Shown one piece after another: positions 60,767-64,000 of a stretch of 64,000 bases of DNA. The position numbers and the translations under genes are program-made. Within the stretch, counting starts at the first letter, position 1; each line of letters starts with the position of its first letter. Source of the DNA: a bacterium (lineage in GTDB: Bacteria > Electryoneota > RPQS01); contig JADKHW010000015.1 in NCBI GenBank assembly GCA_016721565.1, positions 11,009 through 75,008 of the forward strand, read 5' to 3'. The notes beneath the pieces were generated by a model. The model saw nothing but the letters and a program-made list of their open reading frames with translations, did not search any database and had not been told where the DNA came from.

Positions 60767-61629
60767 ATGTAGAATGTTGCGTACCCGCGAAAGGGCCGCC
60801 AGCGCTCCGTTATGTTTTGAGTTTCCTCTACACTCGCCTGCCTACCCAAACCGTACTCTCGCGCAATTGCGTTGCGTAATCCGATGTCTTCAAACGGACA
60901 GGCATCGGGATCGCCATGCACGCGCATCATCGCATACTCCACCGACCACGGGCCGATCCCGCGCAACTGAATCAAACGCGCGCGGATTCCGGCTGGGTCA
61001 GATTCGCTGAGAAGTGATGCACTAAGATAACCCAGACAAAGCTCCTGCGCAAGACCTTGAAGGTATTCTCCTTTTTGTCTGGACAGCCCGCAATTACGTA
61101 GCTCATCCGGCGTCATACTCAACACCGCTTCCGGCGTGGGAAACCCCTCATAAACCTTGCCTTGCCACGAGACTACCGCCCCGCAATACAGGGCCAAACG
61201 TGAGCGGACTGAGAACGCAGATGCTACAGAGACTTGCTGCCCGATGATGGACCATGAGAGGCACTCCCAGAGGCTGTGCATCCCCACGAGCCGCAATCCG
61301 CAATACTCACGCGTCCACTTTCTTAAATAGCGGTCAGTTTCTGAAAACTCGTAGAAGCGCAATAGTTCGTCATCGCACCCAAACGTCCTAAGCATGTAAT
61401 GCTGTAATTGCGCTTCGCGTGCGCTTGTGAATTTACCGACTTTGATTTCTGCTCTGACTGCATTCTCGCCGTGCGGAGTGATTTCGACTAAGTAGTAGCC
61501 GTCTTCATCTGCAAGCACCTGACAGAATTGCCGATCGGAAACGGCATGCGTCTGCGCGTTCTCGTAGCGGCCAATGTACTTAGCTGTTTTGCTGAAGCTG
61601 AAGGGTGCGGAAAATTCGTGGGTGAGCAT
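60736..61629 (-). CDS. DNA-3-methyladenine glycosylase II-type (AlkA/OGG1-like) enzyme
   Basis: A 297-residue base-excision glycosylase. The N-terminal part is a beta-rich AlkA/OGG1-type domain. Then SLWECLSWSIIGQQVSVASA is the N-terminal landmark of the HhH-GPD core (about residue 125). The helix-hairpin-helix IQLRGIGPWSVEYAMMRVHG and the Asp in CPFEDIGLRNAI are near 225-250; the Asp is the likely catalytic residue. It removes alkylated purines, possibly also oxidised bases. It lies directly upstream of ogt with overlapping ends. The exact substrate group (AlkA versus OGG1-like) cannot be settled from motifs. Confidence 0.88.
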   Translation of the reverse strand: MLTHEFSAPFSFSKTAKYIGRYENAQTHAVSDRQFCQVLADEDGYYLVEITPHGENAVRAEIKVGKFTSAREAQLQHYMLRTFGCDDELLRFYEFSETDRYLRKWTREYCGLRLVGMHSLWECLSWSIIGQQVSVASAFSVRSRLALYCGAVVSWQGKVYEGFPTPEAVLSMTPDELRNCGLSRQKGEYLQGLAQELCLGYLSASLLSESDPAGIRARLIQLRGIGPWSVEYAMMRVHGDPDACPFEDIGLRNAIAREYGLGRQASVEETQNITERWRPFRGYATFYIWFTLLNSTK

Positions 61630-61639
61630 TTAGAACGAG

Positions 61640-61671
61640 AACCCTCGGCCATTCCAAGATAGCCGAGGGTT
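61640..61671 (-). terminator. terminator after the DegP-type protease gene
   Basis: AACCCTCGGC / GCCGAGGGTT, a perfect 10-bp stem, 23 bases beyond the protease stop on the reverse strand. It is followed by a C/T-rich stretch with a weak T-run. Confidence 0.65.
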
Positions 61672-61693
61672 CCGGATGTGCATTGGAGGGAAT

Positions 61694-63199
61694 CTAATTT
61701 ACTTCTACTGCTTCGAAGGTTTTTACGCCTTCGCGGACGATGCGGAAGAGGACCGCCTTGTCGCTGTTGCGTAAGTTTGCCGCGATCTCTTTGAAGCTTG
61801 TGACATCGTCAACGGCCTTGCGGTCGATTTCGATGATGACGTCGCCTTCGCGGAGTTTTTCGCGCGCGGGACTCTTGTCGTCGATGTCGTTGATGATAAC
61901 GCCATAGGTGCCGTCAAGCTTTAACGCACGCGCCATGGATTCGTTGATTTGGCCAACGTCAATGCCGAGCCAATTGCTCGACGGTTCAGGTGTGGGCTTG
62001 GGTTGTCCCATGAACGATGCGAGTGTCGCACGATCACCGAGGACGAACTCGAGTGATTTGGATTTGCCTTCGCGCAAGATTTTGGCTTTCACCGGCTCAC
62101 CGGGCGGAACATCGGCGACGGTCATGCGGAATTGCTGAACGTCTTTGATCTGCACGTTGTTGAACTCGGTGACGACGTCGCCGGCTTCGAGTCCACCCTT
62201 TTCGGCGGGAGTGTTGGGATCAACGCGCTCGACGAACACGCCGTTTTGTGCGTTGTCAACTCCGGTTGCGCTGCGCAGATCATCGGTCAACTCGCGCGGC
62301 AGCATGCCAAGATAGCCGCGTGCGACCTTGCCGTTTTCGCGCAACTGCTCGACGACCTTCATCGCCATATTAATCGGAATCGCGAAGCCGATGCCTTGAC
62401 CGCTCGGATTGATGGCGGTGTTGACGCCGATGACTTCACCGTGAATATTGCAGAGCGGACCGCCGCTGTTGCCGAAGTTGATCGAAGCGTCGGTCTGAAT
62501 GAAATCTTGATAGGCCGGGCCGCCGCCTTGAATGGCGAGGTTGCTGCGACCGCGAGCAGAGACGATACCGACTGTGAGTGTCCAATCCAAACCGAGCGGA
62601 TTGCCCATTGCTACGGCCCAATCGCCGACGCGCAGTTGATCGGAGTTGCCGATTAGCGCGACTTCGTTGGCTTCAAAATTGTGATCTACGCGAATGATGG
62701 CGACGTCGGTTTCGGGATCGGCGCCGATGACGTGCGCTTCATACTCTTTGCCGTTCTGGGTCTTGACCGTGACTTTGTCGGCGTCTTCGATGACGTGATT
62801 GTTGGTCAAGATGAAACCGTCGCGGCTGATAATCATGCCGGAACCGGTGGACGGCGCATGAAATTCGCGCGGCATGCCGTTGCCGTCGCGCTTATGGAAG
62901 AACTCGAAGAGCGGGGAGTCGTGGAAGAAATCGTCCATCGGATTTTGCGTGCTGACGACTTTATCCGAGGAGATGTTGACGACCGTAGGACCGACGCGCT
63001 CGGCGACTGCCACGAACGGGCTTTCACCGTGGTCGTTGATCATACTGTTATATTGTGCGTACTCCGCATTGACTCGCGGCGCGACATCCGGCGCTTGGGC
63101 AACTGCGGTTGTGTCCCAGTTCATGTTCGCGGTGAATAGCACGCCCGCTACCACTCCAGCCATGACAAGGCTGATTCCAATCCATCCGAGTTTTTTCAT
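61694..63199 (-). CDS. degP: DegP/HtrA-type periplasmic serine protease (Do family)
   Basis: A 501-residue exported protease. ATG 63199 begins a signal anchor (MKKLGWIGISLVMAGVVAG); codons upstream are spurious. Residues 70-270 form the trypsin-like domain with the catalytic triad: ILTNNHVIEDADKV (His), DPETDVAIIRVDH (Asp) and INFGNSGGPLCNIHG (Ser). Two PDZ domains follow (KVARGYLGMLPRELTD...GGLEAGDVVTEFNN; and SSNWLGIDVGQINES...REKLREGDVIIEID). The family degrades or refolds damaged envelope proteins, important in a cell with heavy protein export. Transcribed away from the gene-free right end. Confidence 0.96.
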   Translation of the reverse strand: MKKLGWIGISLVMAGVVAGVLFTANMNWDTTAVAQAPDVAPRVNAEYAQYNSMINDHGESPFVAVAERVGPTVVNISSDKVVSTQNPMDDFFHDSPLFEFFHKRDGNGMPREFHAPSTGSGMIISRDGFILTNNHVIEDADKVTVKTQNGKEYEAHVIGADPETDVAIIRVDHNFEANEVALIGNSDQLRVGDWAVAMGNPLGLDWTLTVGIVSARGRSNLAIQGGGPAYQDFIQTDASINFGNSGGPLCNIHGEVIGVNTAINPSGQGIGFAIPINMAMKVVEQLRENGKVARGYLGMLPRELTDDLRSATGVDNAQNGVFVERVDPNTPAEKGGLEAGDVVTEFNNVQIKDVQQFRMTVADVPPGEPVKAKILREGKSKSLEFVLGDRATLASFMGQPKPTPEPSSNWLGIDVGQINESMARALKLDGTYGVIINDIDDKSPAREKLREGDVIIEIDRKAVDDVTSFKEIAANLRNSDKAVLFRIVREGVKTFEAVEVN

Positions 63200-63265
63200 A
63201 GTCGTATTTGTTGACTTTCGATGTTTCGATGAACTTCGAGGCTCCCACCGCCTCACTCCCTGCAA

Positions 63266-64000
63266 GTATGGAGTAAACCACGGCTATCGTGCAGGGTTCC
63301 CAAGTTCCCGAACTGCCGGTTTTGTCTTTGAAATTGCTGGGGTTCGGTCGGGAACCTTGTTGCTATAGTATGCAATTTCGGAACCTCAGTCGCAAGGGTC
63401 TCCACATTAATAGAGGAAAATTTCTGGTTGGAGGTTGCGTGTGCGTGTTACGCACCTCTCGCGCTGGCGCGGGGCTTGAAATAGTTGCTGTAAATGGAGA
63501 GGCAAGAACGGTTTGTAAATGGTTGTTTCTGTGTAAAACGCTAATAATTGACAAAACAGGAGTTGTGGATAAACAAGAGGTTAACTTTTGTGGGTGCACC
63601 TTTTTTCACGAAGTGCTATCCTGCTGTTATTTTGATACCCTTAATATACGATAATTTGAACGTCTGGGCAAGTGTTATTTTTGTTTTATTGAACTTAACA
63701 AACTCTTGAAACGGCTTGAGTTGTGTAAAAAGTGCTATTTTGGGAGGCGGACCCCCATCCCCGGCCCTTCCCCGTGAACGGAGAAGGGGAGCCAGAAGGA
63801 TAGCCGTCCCCCAAAAGATCTCGGTTAGCGGGGCAGGTGAAGACACCTGCCGCCGCGACGCTTATGCGGATGCGGAAAATAACACTTGCGGAATTGGTGG
63901 GGTGGGTGTAGATTGGGGTATGAAGTGTGATTTTCTTCAGACGCGAATTCTATCTGTATTCAATCTTTTGAAGCGGGTGGGGTTCGCGGTTTTGTTGTTG
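63266..64000. other. 735-base gene-free right end with DnaA-box-like motifs
   Basis: No credible gene. The stretch starts upstream of degP, becomes AT-rich (63480-63740) and contains three matches to the relaxed DnaA box TGTGNAWAA in one orientation: 63530-63538, 63564-63572 (TGTGGATAA, the exact consensus) and 63722-63730. A near-match on the other strand (TTTTTCACG) lies near 63602. At 63750-63790 there is a C/G-rich palindromic stretch, and at 63815-63858 a dispersed hairpin repeat. Confidence 0.45.
63815..63858. repeat. dispersed hairpin repeat, copy 2
   Basis: The core stem GGCAGGTG-AAGA-CACCTGCC (63832-63851) with matching flanks on both sides repeats the sequence at 4201-4243. The hairpin is perfect in this copy. 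Confidence 0.72.

Noticed and set aside
63289..63654. A 121-codon forward frame in the right-end gene-free stretch
   Set aside because: It overlaps DnaA-box-like and AT-rich sequence, has Cys-rich random composition, and starts just beyond the degP promoter region without a ribosome site.
1..64000. tRNA, rRNA, insertion sequences, integrases, phage genes and CRISPR arrays
   Set aside because: Reading both strands gave no tRNA cloverleaf with GTTCRA loop outside coding regions, no rRNA block, no transposase or integrase motif and no repeat-spacer array.

Overview
The window is a 64 kb piece of an uncultivated Gram-negative bacterium, most likely of the FCB superphylum. The basis is that at least five secreted proteins end in the 'NYPNPFN...' type IX secretion (T9SS) C-terminal sorting domain, that lipoproteins carry an acidic export-like signal after the lipobox cysteine, and that there is an OmpA protein with TSP3-type Asp-rich repeats. 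GC content is moderate. No rRNA, tRNA, CRISPR array, insertion sequence or T9SS machinery gene was found, so the exact phylum cannot be fixed. Recognisable promoters are of the sigma70 kind with a 17-base spacer.

Layout. 0-4.5 kb: end of a class II photolyase, a T9SS-exported YCF48-like protein, a CLC channel, then a gene-free stretch with decayed hairpin repeats. 4.5-10.4 kb: a giant methyltransferase/glycosyltransferase polyprotein whose last 1.7 kb is broken into several frames. 10.4-14 kb: a methionine salvage operon (mgsA-mtnB-mtnD-mtnC), preceded by a strong promoter, a 21-codon Cys/Met-rich reading frame and an intrinsic terminator, with a convergent aminotransferase. 14-20 kb: OmpA/TSP3 protein, then a sulfur/electron-transfer cluster: octaheme tetrathionate-reductase-like cytochrome, cytochrome b, two YeeE/YedE transporters, one fused to a Cys-less rhodanese. 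20-24.5 kb: beta-helix T9SS protein, DUF438/hemerythrin/PAS protein, XRE-cupin regulator. 24.6-29.7 kb: beta-CASP metallo-hydrolase, then the overlapping run sixA - two thymidylate-kinase-like genes - ppx/gppA. 29.7-38 kb: a giant fibronectin-type T9SS protein and two vanadium-haloperoxidase-like lipoproteins. 38-43 kb: dCMP deaminase, two paralogous membrane glycosyltransferases, small secreted proteins. 43-53.4 kb: mutY, a gingipain-like protein without catalytic residues, a GyrI-like secreted protein, a BadF-type kinase, a fibronectin lipoprotein, DUF3467 and polA. 53.4-58 kb: a long structured leader before a lysine-rich histone-like gene, a conserved unknown protein, an MFS exporter and a possible DarT-like ADP-ribosyltransferase. 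58-64 kb: a broken LVIVD-repeat T9SS protein, ogt and alkA-type repair genes, a DegP/HtrA protease and a gene-free right end with DnaA-box-like motifs.

Reading caution. More than twenty single-base frame breaks interrupt otherwise well-conserved genes, many at short homopolymers, while long genes such as polA are intact. Many are probably sequence errors. An in-frame amber codon in the octaheme gene and the dense breaks at 8.7-10.3 kb and 58.2-60.1 kb could be genuine decay. Functions are given for the restored proteins, and each break is stated.
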